DNA from: Parafenestella ontariensis
Lineage: Eukaryota > Ascomycota > Dothideomycetes > Pleosporales > Cucurbitariaceae
Length of the DNA stretch: 64,000 bases
Direction: 5' to 3'
NCBI GenBank assembly: GCA_021596325.1
Contig: JAKGDA010000029.1
Location: forward strand, 186,001 to 250,000
A program made the position numbers and the translations under genes. Shown in pieces: positions 1-9,461 of this stretch (the stretch's first letter is position 1; each line of letters starts with the position of its first letter). The notes under the pieces are model-generated. The model ran no database searches. It was given only the letters and a program-made list of their open reading frames with translations, and was not told the origin of the DNA.

Positions 1-923
1 TGCTCTGGATCCCGAGCAGTCGAGCTAGGCATCCGTTGAAAAGAAACGTCAATGCTGATGGGGTAGCTCTTTTTCCGTCTTGGACGTGGCTTGGCTGGAT
101 TGGACCTATACAATATACCCATGGCCCGTCAGACGTTTGCTTTCCTTTACGATCCGAAGGGCAAGGGATAATCCACCTGCACACAGATATATATACCTAC
201 GAACTTGCATCGGCAAGTGGCGCGCTGAAGCGAAGACGACTGCGCACAGGCGGATGGTATAGCACCTGGTATCGCGAATATGCCCTCAGCCCCGTTACGG
301 TTGATCACTCCCCTTGGACACATCTCATCTTCACTGCACGGACAGCTCGCACGTCGTATTTCTCGCTCAGCCCACCTGATTACACAGCGTCAGGGCTAGG
401 CGGTGATGCGCAAGGTCGGCATCCGATACGGATCCTAGACGATATTGGACAGCATTGCGGCTGCCTGTATGAGTACACTGGAGCAGGATTTAACATCGAT
501 CTAAACCTCGACGCTTGTAAATTTCTCCGCCTTTCCACCTCGAGCACGGAGTGCCTAAAGCCAGGTATCACACATTCACCACAATACGTACCGCATTCAT
601 ATTTCCGTCGCTCAGATGATGATGAACAATCCGCAGCAGAAACAGACGAAGAGAGTGAGCTGGACGAATGGAGTGATTCAAGTGCGGGCTACAGCGACGA
701 GGACGTTGACCAGCTCAGAAGGGAGGGAGCGAAGCATGATTGTCCCATCAAGCACTATATGTTCGACTTTTCCGTCTTCCCCCCCGTTCGTGAGTGCTTT
801 GTAAACGTCATGCTGGTGTCCTGGGACGAGGGGCGTGCGGAGCGTATTGGAGTTGGCATCATTCATCGGAAGGCATGGGATGCTGCGGAGGTCTTGCCAA
901 TAGAGAAGGTGTGCTTGTACTAG
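1..923 (+). CDS. HET-domain-type protein, C-terminal part (cut by window edge)
   Basis: The reading frame is open from base 3 to a TAG stop at 921-923, so the gene begins left of the window; the first ATG does not mark the real start. The visible part carries FPSWTWLGW, the usual PSWSWxGW block that follows the HET domain in fungal heterokaryon-incompatibility proteins. It ends with a block of the kind ERIGVGIIHRKAWDAA, which closes many of these proteins. Between them lies an acidic stretch rich in D, E and S (encoded near 610-710). The HET domain itself is off the window. Such proteins are linked to non-self recognition and cell death after hyphal fusion; that role is inferred from the family. 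No stop or frameshift interrupts the visible part, so it may be intact. Confidence 0.72.
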   Translation, partial: LWIPSSRARHPLKRNVNADGVALFPSWTWLGWIGPIQYTHGPSDVCFPLRSEGQGIIHLHTDIYTYELASASGALKRRRLRTGGWYSTWYREYALSPVTVDHSPWTHLIFTARTARTSYFSLSPPDYTASGLGGDAQGRHPIRILDDIGQHCGCLYEYTGAGFNIDLNLDACKFLRLSTSSTECLKPGITHSPQYVPHSYFRRSDDDEQSAAETDEESELDEWSDSSAGYSDEDVDQLRREGAKHDCPIKHYMFDFSVFPPVRECFVNVMLVSWDEGRAERIGVGIIHRKAWDAAEVLPIEKVCLY

Positions 924-1010
924 TCGGAGAATATGGTTCGACAATGGCTGCACCGTGGTAATAGAAGTTTTCACGACTATCTCCCAAGATAGATCGTGCA
1001 GACAAGGTAA

Positions 1011-1609
1011 TTGATCAGTACTCAGACATGGCAGCCTTCGCCTTCATTCTCTTGGATCATTCACCCAGGAAGCCCGACACACCGCACACTGATAACCGCA
1101 AACAAGGTCAAAATCTTCGAGTGGATATCACTTGTTGGGCTCAGATGGATGACCTTGGGGCAGACCCCCGAGCACCACAATCAGTGCGTGAAGAATGCTT
1201 TCATCTTCGCACAGGGCAAGTTCCTAGTCGTAGAATTCTCGCAGCTCTACGAGGAGAAATTGACAACATCGACCTTGATTGCAAGTTTGGATCCGGTTGA
1301 CTCCAAAACGATTACTTGCTGCCGGCTACCAGATTCAGCGGTATTGGGAAAAGGATCAGACATGTGATCGGCGGCTACAAATCCAGGCTTCTGTTTATGG
1401 ATCTGAGCCGTTGGGTTTGCTCGGTTGATGCCAGCCAGGGCGATGTGGAGTATTACGTGCGGCATTTTCCTATCCCGTCGGATTGGCATAGTCAGCAGAG
1501 ACAGCTGCGGATGGCCGTCACTATGAAGGGTGACGTTTTATTTGTCCGGTCGAACGAGGTTGCTATTATCAGTTCGGGGTTGGACTTTGAGGAGAGGGTT
1601 CCAATATAG
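1011..1609 (+). pseudogene. Broken C-terminal tail resembling fungal NACHT/NLR-type proteins
   Basis: Two reading frames overlap near 1316-1367. The first, open from about 1011 to a stop at 1365-1367, gives AQGKFLVVEFSQLYEEK. The second, running to a stop at 1607-1609, gives KSRLLFMDLSRWVCSVD, YYVRHFPIPSDW and later NEVAIISSGL. This succession (LFLD..WVCS, RHFxxPxDW, NGEVAVI) is what I recall at the very end of many fungal NACHT- or ankyrin-type proteins. The frame change at about 1330-1365 has no GT-AG intron that joins it convincingly, and no upstream NTPase or repeat region is visible, so I call it a frameshifted relic. It lies just behind another HET-type gene. Alternatively it could be a small gene with an unusual intron. 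Confidence 0.42.
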
Positions 1610-1883
1610 CCTAAGTAGACTGATCAAGGCACAATGTATTATACCGCTATGCGTGTGCGCCATACCAGCGCATTCACGACCGTAGGCGTAGAGATTAGAG
1701 GTGCTAAAAACTACGAAGCGCGCTGCTGTTATGTCGAGCCTTGGCGTATACGTACCCCAGCCCAGCTACTGCGGCCATGCCCGTCACAGCTCCGCCATGC
1801 CCGACGTCGCGCAACAGCAGCGCACGCCCAATCTCACCTCCAAACCCTAATTCGCACTCATTCCCTCCTCCTCAATCCTCACA

Positions 1884-3174
1884 ATGCCGCCGAACCGCAT
1901 AGAACAAGACGAGGTCGAGAAATACTGGGAAATCTTCAGCTCCCTTGCCCAGGGCGGCACCCATCTCGACGGCGCCCAGGCCGCTCCAGTGCTCAAGAAC
2001 TCACATCTTCGCGACGACCAGCTTGAGCGCGTGTGGGACTTGGCGGATGTGGACAATGATGGCAAGCTGGACTTTGAGGAGTTTTGTGTGGCTATGCGAT
2101 TGATCTTCGACCTGATCAATGGGGTATGTTGCACCCTATCTCCGGGCATATAGCTTGGGAGAGTATAACTTCTACGAGAAGGCCAAATGCCTAATTAACG
2201 ACAACCAGATATCTGTTGATGTACCAAAAACCCTCCCCGACTGGCTCGTCCCCGAGTCAAAAGCCCACCTCGTCCAAGCCACCCGCGCACTCTCCGGCTC
2301 ACAACCCGCCTTCGAGCCCGTCGAAGACGACGACGACACACCCGGCCTGCGCGACGGCTTCGACTGGTACATGTCGCCGTCGGACAAGTCCAAGTACGAA
2401 GAAATCTACACAGCGAACCGTGACGGCCACGGCAACATCACCTTCGACGCCCTCTCCGGCCTCTTCGACAGCCTCGACAACGTCCCAGACTCGGACATAC
2501 GCTTCGCATGGAACCTCGTGAACCCCAAAGCGCGCGAAAGCGTCGGCAAAGACGCCTCGCTAGCCTTCCTGCACATCCTCAACCAGCGCAGCGAAGGGTA
2601 CCGCGTGCCCCGCAGCGTGCCGCCCAGCTTACGCGCGAGCTTTGAGAAGGCGCACATAGACTACGACGTCGAGTCGGCAGGCACTAACCGCTGGGCCGCC
2701 ACGCGCGACGACACGACTACAACGGGCCGCAAAGCAAAGTTCGGCGACGCATACCTCACGCGGCTGGGCGTCGGCGACCGCGCGGCAAATTACGGCGCGA
2801 GAGCAAAGGGCACGGATTTCGGCGGCCGCACAACAGAGGACTGGGAGGAAGTCCGGCTGAAGAAGCAGCTGCGCGAACTCGAGTCCAAGATTGCGGATGT
2901 GGAGAAGGAGGCGGAGAACAGGCGGCATGGCAGGAGTAAAGATAGTAAACCCGCGCTTGTGAAGAGAGAGTTGGAGTTGCTGCTCGATTATAAGCGGGGG
3001 GTGTTGAAGGATCTGGATGACGATGAGGGAGGCGCGGTGAAGGGGTTGGGTGGCATTAGGGAGGAGATTGAGACGGTGAGGGAGCAGGTGGAGGGTTTGC
3101 AGAGCCATTTGGAGAGGCGGAAAGAGGTGCTGGGGGATTTGAGGAGGCAGATTGATGATGAGAAGGTTAGGTGA
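1884..3174 (+). CDS. END3: END3-like EH-domain endocytosis protein
   Basis: Two exons, 1884-2123 and 2209-3174, are joined by an 85-nt GTATGT...CAG intron and give 401 aa. The family role is in the Pan1-End3-Sla1 complex, which couples actin assembly to endocytosis at cortical patches. Residues 1-90 form an EH domain with the EF-hand loop DVDNDGKLDFEEF and the END3-typical stretch LRDDQLERVWDLADVD. After the splice comes LPDWLVPESKAHLVQA, again typical. A second EH-like unit follows (YTANRDGHGNITFD), then a charged coiled-coil tail with two heptad-rich segments, where Sla1 and Pan1 contacts are expected. The ATG at 1884 starts exactly at the family N-terminus. Coding-strand wobble turns from C-rich to G-rich near 2850. 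The 3' end faces the L2HGDH gene across 302 bp. Confidence 0.95.
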
Positions 3175-3476
3175 GAAGATCACACAGGAGAGGTGTATAT
3201 AGATTTCAGCATTTCGCTGCGAAGTTGATAATGCAGCTTGGACAAACTCTCACTTTTTGTGTGCCTGCCGTGAGTATCATTGCCGTATGCCCTCGATCTT
3301 TCCTTATTCAAGTAGTTGGATGCTTGGATGGAATTTACTAATGGACACCTTCCCAACTCCCAGCGATGATGACGAGACAGCTATTCGATAAGAAAGAAAG
3401 AAAGAACCATATACACCCACATGCAAAACAGAAAGCTCTATATACGCAAATCTCCCACCACCACCTCATCCCCAAT
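3175..3476. other. Convergent intergenic spacer
   Basis: This spacer lies between the stops of END3 (+) and the L2HGDH gene (-). I see only AT-richer 3'-UTR-like sequence and an AAAG-type run near 3390-3406; no coding signal. Confidence 0.6.
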
Positions 3477-4782
3477 CTACCCATACAACAACCCCTCCAC
3501 CTCCTCCGCAATCGCCAAACTCGCCGTAAGCCCCGGACTCTCAATCGCAAGTAAATTCACAAACCCTTCAAACCCCTCCTCCCTCCTGACCACAAAATCC
3601 TGAAAATCCTTCCCACTCGTCGCCGCCAGCCTCCCCAACTTCGGTCGAATCCCTACATAATCCGGCTGAATTGCGCCTCTATCCACACCCGGCAGATACG
3701 TCTGGATATCGTCTATCGCGGCGGCGAGGGACTTTGTGTTGGGCGCGTAGTCCGTGGGCGAATCGGTCCATTCGACGTCCGGCCCGAACCGGATGCGCCC
3801 GGCCATATCGAGCGTGAGATGTGTGCCGAGGCCGCCGTGGCCGGGCACGGGGGCGGGGTAGATTAGTGTGCGTGTGTGTGGGCGGGAGGCGCTGTAGGAG
3901 AAGTAGGAGCCTTTTGCGTAGAAGGCTTTGTGGTGCCGGGGGGCAGGCAGGATCATGTTGGAGAGGGAGACGGCGTAGAGGCCGGCGGAGTTGATGAGTG
4001 TTTCGGCCGTGATGGTTATTGTCTCATTATCGTCTGGACTGGTGGTTGTTATTTCCCAGCCCCCGCGCCCGGCGTCGATGGGCGTTATAGCCGTCACGGG
4101 GGATTTGAAAGCGCAGATTCCCCCTTTCTCGAGGAAGTCGCCTTCGAGGAATTGCATCAGGCTGTGCGAGTCGACGATGCCGGTTGTGGGGCTTTCGAGC
4201 ACGCCCGCCTCGGCGCGGACGGCGGGCTCTCTGTTCTGCGCTTCTTGTTTAGAAATGAACTTGGTGGGTACGCCGACGCTCGAGGCGAAGTCGTGGACCT
4301 TTTGCAGGGCGTCCATTTGCGTGGCGTCTTGGGCTACGATCCATTTTCCTGTGTTGCGGTGCGGAATCGAGTGTTGTTGGCAGAGCGAATACATCATTTG
4401 CTTGCCTTTGAGGCATAGGCGGGTTTTGAGCGAGTCGGTGCCGTAGTAGAGGCCTGCGTGGATGACCTAGGTTTATGTTAGCATTTGATTAGGCTTGTGA
4501 GAGGTACGTCCAAAGGGAACTTCAAACATTTAGAGTAATAGAAATTCATCCCACCTCACTATTTCGCGAACTCGTTTCCGTGCCCACGGAACCATGTTTC
4601 TCGATCAATACGGTAGATGCTCCATCTCTTTCCTGCAGCTTCCGGGCTATTGCTAATCCCACGACACCGCCACCTACTACTGCATGCGTGAAGTCTGCGT
4701 TCTGTCTGATGCTTGTTGAGAATGATCTACTAGAAGAGAGAGCTCGTGATATGGGTGACGAGGTAGTTCGTAATGAAAACAT
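3477..4782 (-). CDS. L2HGDH: L-2-hydroxyglutarate dehydrogenase, mitochondrial (FAD-dependent)
   Basis: Exon 1 is 4782-4555 and exon 2 is 4466-3477, with an 88-nt intron, giving 405 aa. The enzyme oxidises L-2-hydroxyglutarate, a side product of malate and lactate dehydrogenases, to 2-oxoglutarate using FAD. The first ~30 residues (MFSLRTTSSPISRALSSSRS and on) are basic and hydroxylated with no acids, as in a mitochondrial presequence. Next is the dinucleotide-binding motif HAVVGGGVVGLAIARKL, then SSRNSEVIHAGLYYG, which spans the splice and is a hallmark of this DAO-fold family. Later blocks include TGIVDSHS and the C-terminal VGIRPKL region. The gene is divergent from the Nudix gene with a 431-bp gap. 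A glycerol-3-phosphate-dehydrogenase-like oxidoreductase is the main alternative; the SRNSEVIHAG block argues against it. Confidence 0.9.
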
Positions 4783-5213
4783 TGTAAAATATTAGACACG
4801 GCGATTAGACACAGATGCAAACTACACCATAACGCAAGAAAACAACGCGGACGGAAACACACGAATATAAAGACAGGTTCAATTGCTGTTCGTCGTTGTG
4901 GATGCTTATCAGTGCTGCTGGGGCTTTTCCGCATGACGTCGGGGAAATCGCTTCGCGCTAGCCCAATCGCGCTTCTAGTCATCGCCTCAAGATGGCATCG
5001 TGAGAATTGCTTCTTGTCCCTTTCGCCCATTGACTCATCGAAAGCGGATACTGTATTCGGAAACCAAAGCAAAGCTCCACGACTGCCTCCTCGACCGCGT
5101 CGGTTACATTGTACTCCCTCGCTCACCGGGCGCCGGCATCGGAACCACCATCCACCTGCCTAAAGACTACATCCCAATCAACCCAACCCAACACCTTCAC
5201 TCCGCCAAGTCAC
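4783..5213. promoter_or_regulatory. Shared divergent promoter gap, L2HGDH / Nudix gene
   Basis: This 431-bp gap separates the start codons of two head-to-head genes that both encode clean-up enzymes with mitochondrial-type N-termini. I cannot point to a specific factor site. Arrangement as a bidirectional promoter is inferred from geometry only. Confidence 0.5.
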
Positions 5214-5975
5214 ATGTTCCCCGCACTCCGTCGTCTCTCCGTCCCACGTACAACAATCCCCGTACTACTATCAAGACATCTCCACCCCAAACCCCCAAAC
5301 CCCACCACATCCCCGCTCCTCCGCCGCGTCAACAAAGTCATCATGTCCTCGACCCCCAAAATCACCAGCCTAACCGACCTCCCCAGCTCCGAAGCAAAAT
5401 GGATCAAGCTACAAAAAGCCACCTACACCGACGCCAAAGGGACCGAACGCGTCTGGGAAATCGCCAGCCGAAAAACCACCGGCAGCGCGGGCGTCGACGC
5501 CGTGGCGATGGGAAACATAATCTACCACCCCAGCAAGCCGCCGTCAACAATCGTAGTAATCCAATTCCGCCCCCCAGTCGGCGGCTTCACCGTGGAGTGG
5601 CCGGCCGGCCTGATTGACGCTCACGAGACGCCTGAGGAAGCGGCGGTGCGCGAACTGCGCGAGGAGACGGGGTATGAGGGGAAAGTGGTGAGTACGTCGC
5701 CGGCGGTAGCTGCGGATCCGGGGATGACGAGTGCGAATTTGTGTCTGTGTATGGTGGAGATTAGGTTGAAGGAGGGGGATAAGGAGCCGGAGCAGCAGTT
5801 GGATGAGGGGGAGGATATTCAGAGGGTGAATATTCCGCTGTCGGAGTTGTATGAGCGGTTGGAGGAGTTTGCGAGGGAGGGGTATGTTGTTGCGGCGAAG
5901 TTGTATCATTGGGCTGCGGGGGTAAGGTATGCGATTGATCATCCTGAGTTGTTTAGGAAGAGTGGGGAGGTGTAG
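5214..5975 (+). CDS. YSA1: Nudix hydrolase, ADP-ribose/ADP-sugar pyrophosphatase (YSA1-like)
   Basis: A single exon encodes 253 aa from the ATG at 5214, or 210 aa from the in-frame ATG at 5343. Family members split ADP-ribose into AMP and ribose-5-phosphate, removing a reactive nucleotide sugar. Residues 132-154 match the Nudix box G-x5-E-x7-REUxEExGU exactly (GLIDAHE...RELREETGY). Upstream is the usual GxxxEWPAGLID approach. The long form adds an arginine-rich, acid-free leader (MFPALRRLSVPRTTIPVLLS) that looks like a mitochondrial presequence; the short form (MSSTPKITSL) would be cytosolic, so dual targeting by alternative starts is plausible. An in-frame non-ATG extension above 5214 is disregarded. 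The 5' half is C-rich and the 3' half strongly G-rich on the coding strand. Confidence 0.92.
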   Translation: MFPALRRLSVPRTTIPVLLSRHLHPKPPNPTTSPLLRRVNKVIMSSTPKITSLTDLPSSEAKWIKLQKATYTDAKGTERVWEIASRKTTGSAGVDAVAMGNIIYHPSKPPSTIVVIQFRPPVGGFTVEWPAGLIDAHETPEEAAVRELREETGYEGKVVSTSPAVAADPGMTSANLCLCMVEIRLKEGDKEPEQQLDEGEDIQRVNIPLSELYERLEEFAREGYVVAAKLYHWAAGVRYAIDHPELFRKSGEV

Positions 5976-6773
5976 AGTAGGGGGAGGAGGAGGAGGAGGA
6001 GGAGGAGGGAGGGGTGTTACTTGGTGTGAACAGAGTGAGAAGCAATCGAATCAGCATTTCGAGATGGATACTCGATACTGATGCTGTACACCAGCTCGTA
6101 CAGCAACCAAGCCGTATCATCACCACAACCACATCATATGAAAAGTAAGCGAAAGACGTAGATATGGATTATCCAATTGAATTTCATCGTCTCCGTATCG
6201 AAACTACATTCTAAACATTAAGCCAAGATGCGTGCATGCGTGCGTGATTCTCTCCTGCCCCATATATAGTACCTCTCCCTCTCTCTTCACATATACACCC
6301 ACACAAGCCAAGCCCTTCTTTCCCTTCCAATATACACATCCAAGGTGCGTGGTCAAGTGGAGCGAAAAGGGGAAGCGGCGAATGATGAGTGAGTGCGTGA
6401 GAGAGAACCAGTCATGATCTGATCCTTCAATCAAAGTCGTCGACCATTAAGAGACCCTGCCCGCCTGCCCGCCGAACCACAGCGAAGATATATGTACACG
6501 AGAGTTGATTGATTGATCGCGGTTGCCGCGCGGTAGAAGAGCCCGGTCGGTCGGTCGCTCGCTGTGAGAAAAACGCCAATGTCCAATGCGATGATGATGA
6601 CAACAAAAAACGAAGGATAAGGAAAATTTGCGTAAGTGGTGAAAAAAAACGCCATTGTCGCGACTTTTTGTAGTATTGGTAGATTGGAAAAAAACTAAGT
6701 TGAAACCTCCACATTGAACCCCGAATTGAATGACGTCTCAAGAGAAGAATGAAGAGAAAGAGAAGAGAAGAGT
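5976..6773. other. Intergenic region with 3' ends of Nudix and chitin synthase genes
   Basis: This gap lies between two convergent genes. It opens with a GGA-repeat run and then holds pyrimidine-rich sequence near 6245-6330. Small reading frames on the minus strand (6431-6741) look like the chitin synthase 3' UTR rather than genes; see the finding on the donor-like sequence at the chitin synthase stop. Confidence 0.5.
5980..6014 (+). repeat. GGA trinucleotide run
   Basis: An almost pure purine tract of GGA units begins a few bases after the Nudix stop codon, in its 3' UTR. It is a simple microsatellite-like tract and could vary in length between strains. Confidence 0.85.
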
Positions 6774-9461
6774 TTACTTACGCCCCCCAGAAGGAGGCGC
6801 CTTGCTCAGTCTCTTCCGCTTCTTCGACTCGGTCGACTCGCTTCGCTGGTGATTTGACGCGCCGGGCATCGTGGGCTGGCCGAGCGGCGCGGGAGAGACA
6901 TCGCGCATCAGGCTGCTCTGCTGTGGTGCCTGCAGCTCGATGCCCTCGCCAGGTGCTGTGCGGACATAGCTTTGACGAGCGAGCGGACTGCGTCCACTGC
7001 GCTGTTGCTGGTCGCTGCTAGCAGACCTGTTGTACGACGGCTTGGGTGCCTCGAGACCGCTGTGGCCATACTCAGCAGAGAGGGGCGAGTTGTTGGTTGG
7101 CGTGCGTGCACCAGGAGGGGTGTAGCTGTCGCTGTTTGTGCGCGGAGCCTGAGGCCGCTGGGGGCCCTTTGATTGGTAGACTGAGTCGTCGGAGAACGAG
7201 TCAACGGATTCTTGGTAGTGGGATTTGCCTGCGCCCTGGCCGACTTCATAGGGTCCTTGGCGGGCCTCCTCGAAGAAGGCGCCACCGGCGGGTTTCTGCG
7301 TCTGCTGCGTCTTGTGGTAGACGCGAGCATCCTCAGGGTCCATGAAAGACTCGACACGACGGGGCATGTAGATGGAGTTGTTTGCGGATGTGCCGGAGAC
7401 GAATGAGTCCATGGAAGAACGCGGGTGGAGAGGAATGTTGGGGACGTTGGGGTTGCGAGGCAGGGTGTTGGGTAGAGTGAGACCAGAGTCGTTTCCTTGC
7501 TGGTACCATCCGTTTGGCAGCCTCTCGGCAGGCGCAAAGCGTCCCTCGATGTTGTCCGACGGCTGGAGAGGAATGGGTCCGGGGCGGTGCTTGTGAGCCT
7601 CAGCTGAGGCCTTGAAGGTCTCTGGAACAACGTTCAGATCATCACCCTCAGCCTCAGCCTGCTCGATAGCTTGCTGGGGAGTTTTGCTGGTATCAGCAGC
7701 ACCGGCGTCGGCGCGAGGACCACCCCAAGTACGTTGACCAGCAGTGAAAATACCGTAGACCATGTAGACCCAGTTGAAGAACGGGTTGACGATGAACATG
7801 AGAGGGTAAAGCATAATCTTATAGCGACCAAGCTTGGCGCCAAAGTACAACATGAGAAGCCAATTAAGCCCAAGCGAGATGGCAATGAAACCAACCGGAA
7901 GATTGGAGACCTTCTGCGAAGTGGTAATCAAGGAGATGACCAAGATGAAGAAGAGCAGGGCGGTGGTTCGGATGGTGTTCTGCATAAATCGCACAATCAG
8001 GAGGATGGGGTAGCGCTTCCAAAGGCGGATATCCGTCAACATGCACACTTCGTTGGTAATAAAACCCAAGAACCATCGGCGACGTTGCTTGAGGAGGGAT
8101 CGGTAGCTCTGTACGGCCTCGGTTTTGCAGAAAGCTCCCGTGTTCATCTGGATCTGGTATCGCTCCTTTGCGCCAATCATGAACAAATGCGTGAGCCAGC
8201 GGTCCTCGCCCAAATGGCACTTGCCGTAGTCGAAGAGGTCGTCACATTGCTCGGCCTTGTCAGCGAAGTAGTATTTGGCCATCTTTCGGAAAGCGGAGAA
8301 ACGAAGCATAGTAAGAGCACCGGGCAAGCAAGTGACTGCACCACATCCAGACTCGACAGAACGCTCGAAAAGTTGACCGTGGACGTACTCCATATCCTGG
8401 AGCAGGGTGATGAGCGAGTTCTTCTCGGTTGTGGATGTGATGACACCAGTTTGAGCCAACATGTTCTTCTTGCTACCGGGCTTCAGCTCCATCTCGTACA
8501 TAAAGTTCTGAATGCAGGTCTTGTCGAGAATGCAGTCGGAGTCGATGAAGAGCACAAACAGGTTGTCGTTGCGCTTAATGTACTCGGTGTAGATCTTGTC
8601 AATGAGCTTGAAGGTCCTCTTCTGGCAATGGCGCTTGCCACCGTGGGGGAAACGAGAGACGGTGATACGACAGCTGCGGTAGATGACATCGATGGACTTG
8701 GGATACGAGTCGAGGGTAAGAGGTACACCGAGTTTCTCAATGGTGTTCAAGTAAAGTTCGTCCTCCTGGTCTCCGTCAAAGGAGAGGAAAATGTGCAGGC
8801 AAGAAGGTGGGTATTCGCAGTCGACCAGCGAGTCGCAGGTTCGAAGAAGAATCTCTGGGATTTCCTTGTAGCAGGGCATGACAATCACGACCTTGGGAGC
8901 GGAAGCCTCGTCGAGGACAGACTTGATCCTTCGGGATCGACCGACGGAGTGAGTCACAAGCTGGTAGACGCAGAACAACCAGGGGATGGTTAGGAGACCA
9001 GCAAAGGACCAGAAGGCGAACCATTGCAGGAAATCAACCATTTGCTGAGGGAAATACTTGACGACTTGCGGTGGCAGAGGCAGGGTGACGACCATGATGG
9101 GCAGGAAAATGGCACTGTTGCTGTTAGACATGATCGACTCGCAGAATTTGGCTAGCCTTACCGGAGGCAAAAGAAGAGAATACCGAAGAATACGGCTAGT
9201 AACCGGACGCTGATTGTCTCTGCCTTCTGGAAGACCTTTACAATGCAGTACATGAAGGCGGCAACCCAGAGGAACCATTCGAGCAGCGCAGCCAACATGA
9301 CGGCGCCGATAATGGATACGTAGACGATCTGTTATTGTCAGTTTGCGTTCGCATCACGAGGAGTCCAATTTACTCACATGCTTGACCGGCCATGGCGCAG
9401 TAATGTCAGGTATAGAAGAATCTGCTCGGGCGAAGACGCCCAACATCTCGTGCCACACCAT
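6774..9461 (-). CDS. Class VII chitin synthase
   Basis: Three exons, 9461-9378, 9328-9162 and 9114-6774 (introns of 49 and 47 nt), give 863 aa. The enzyme polymerises UDP-GlcNAc into chitin at the plasma membrane. The rebuilt N-terminus (MVWHEMLGVFARADSSIPD) leads into two membrane segments across exons 2-3 and a third (FWSFAGLLTIPWLFCVYQL). The GT2 core follows with a DSD motif, HGQLFERSVESGCGAVTCLP, LGEDRW and QRRRW at 427-431, then C-terminal membrane helices ending FTAGQRTWGGPRADAG. The lack of a cytochrome-b5 or myosin part, and the sequence GGKRHCQKRTFKLIDKIY, fit class VII rather than IV or V. A disordered, proline- and serine-rich tail of about 300 aa follows. The stop sits inside a GTAAGT donor-like sequence, so the true 3' end needs transcript support. 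Confidence 0.93.

Noticed and set aside
3876..4418. 180-codon plus-strand frame opposite L2HGDH
   Set aside because: Antisense shadow of a well-supported gene.
7671..8993. 440-codon plus-strand open frame opposite the chitin synthase
   Set aside because: It is an exact antisense shadow of a strongly conserved gene, lacks any motif, and arises from GC-rich codon use on the other strand.
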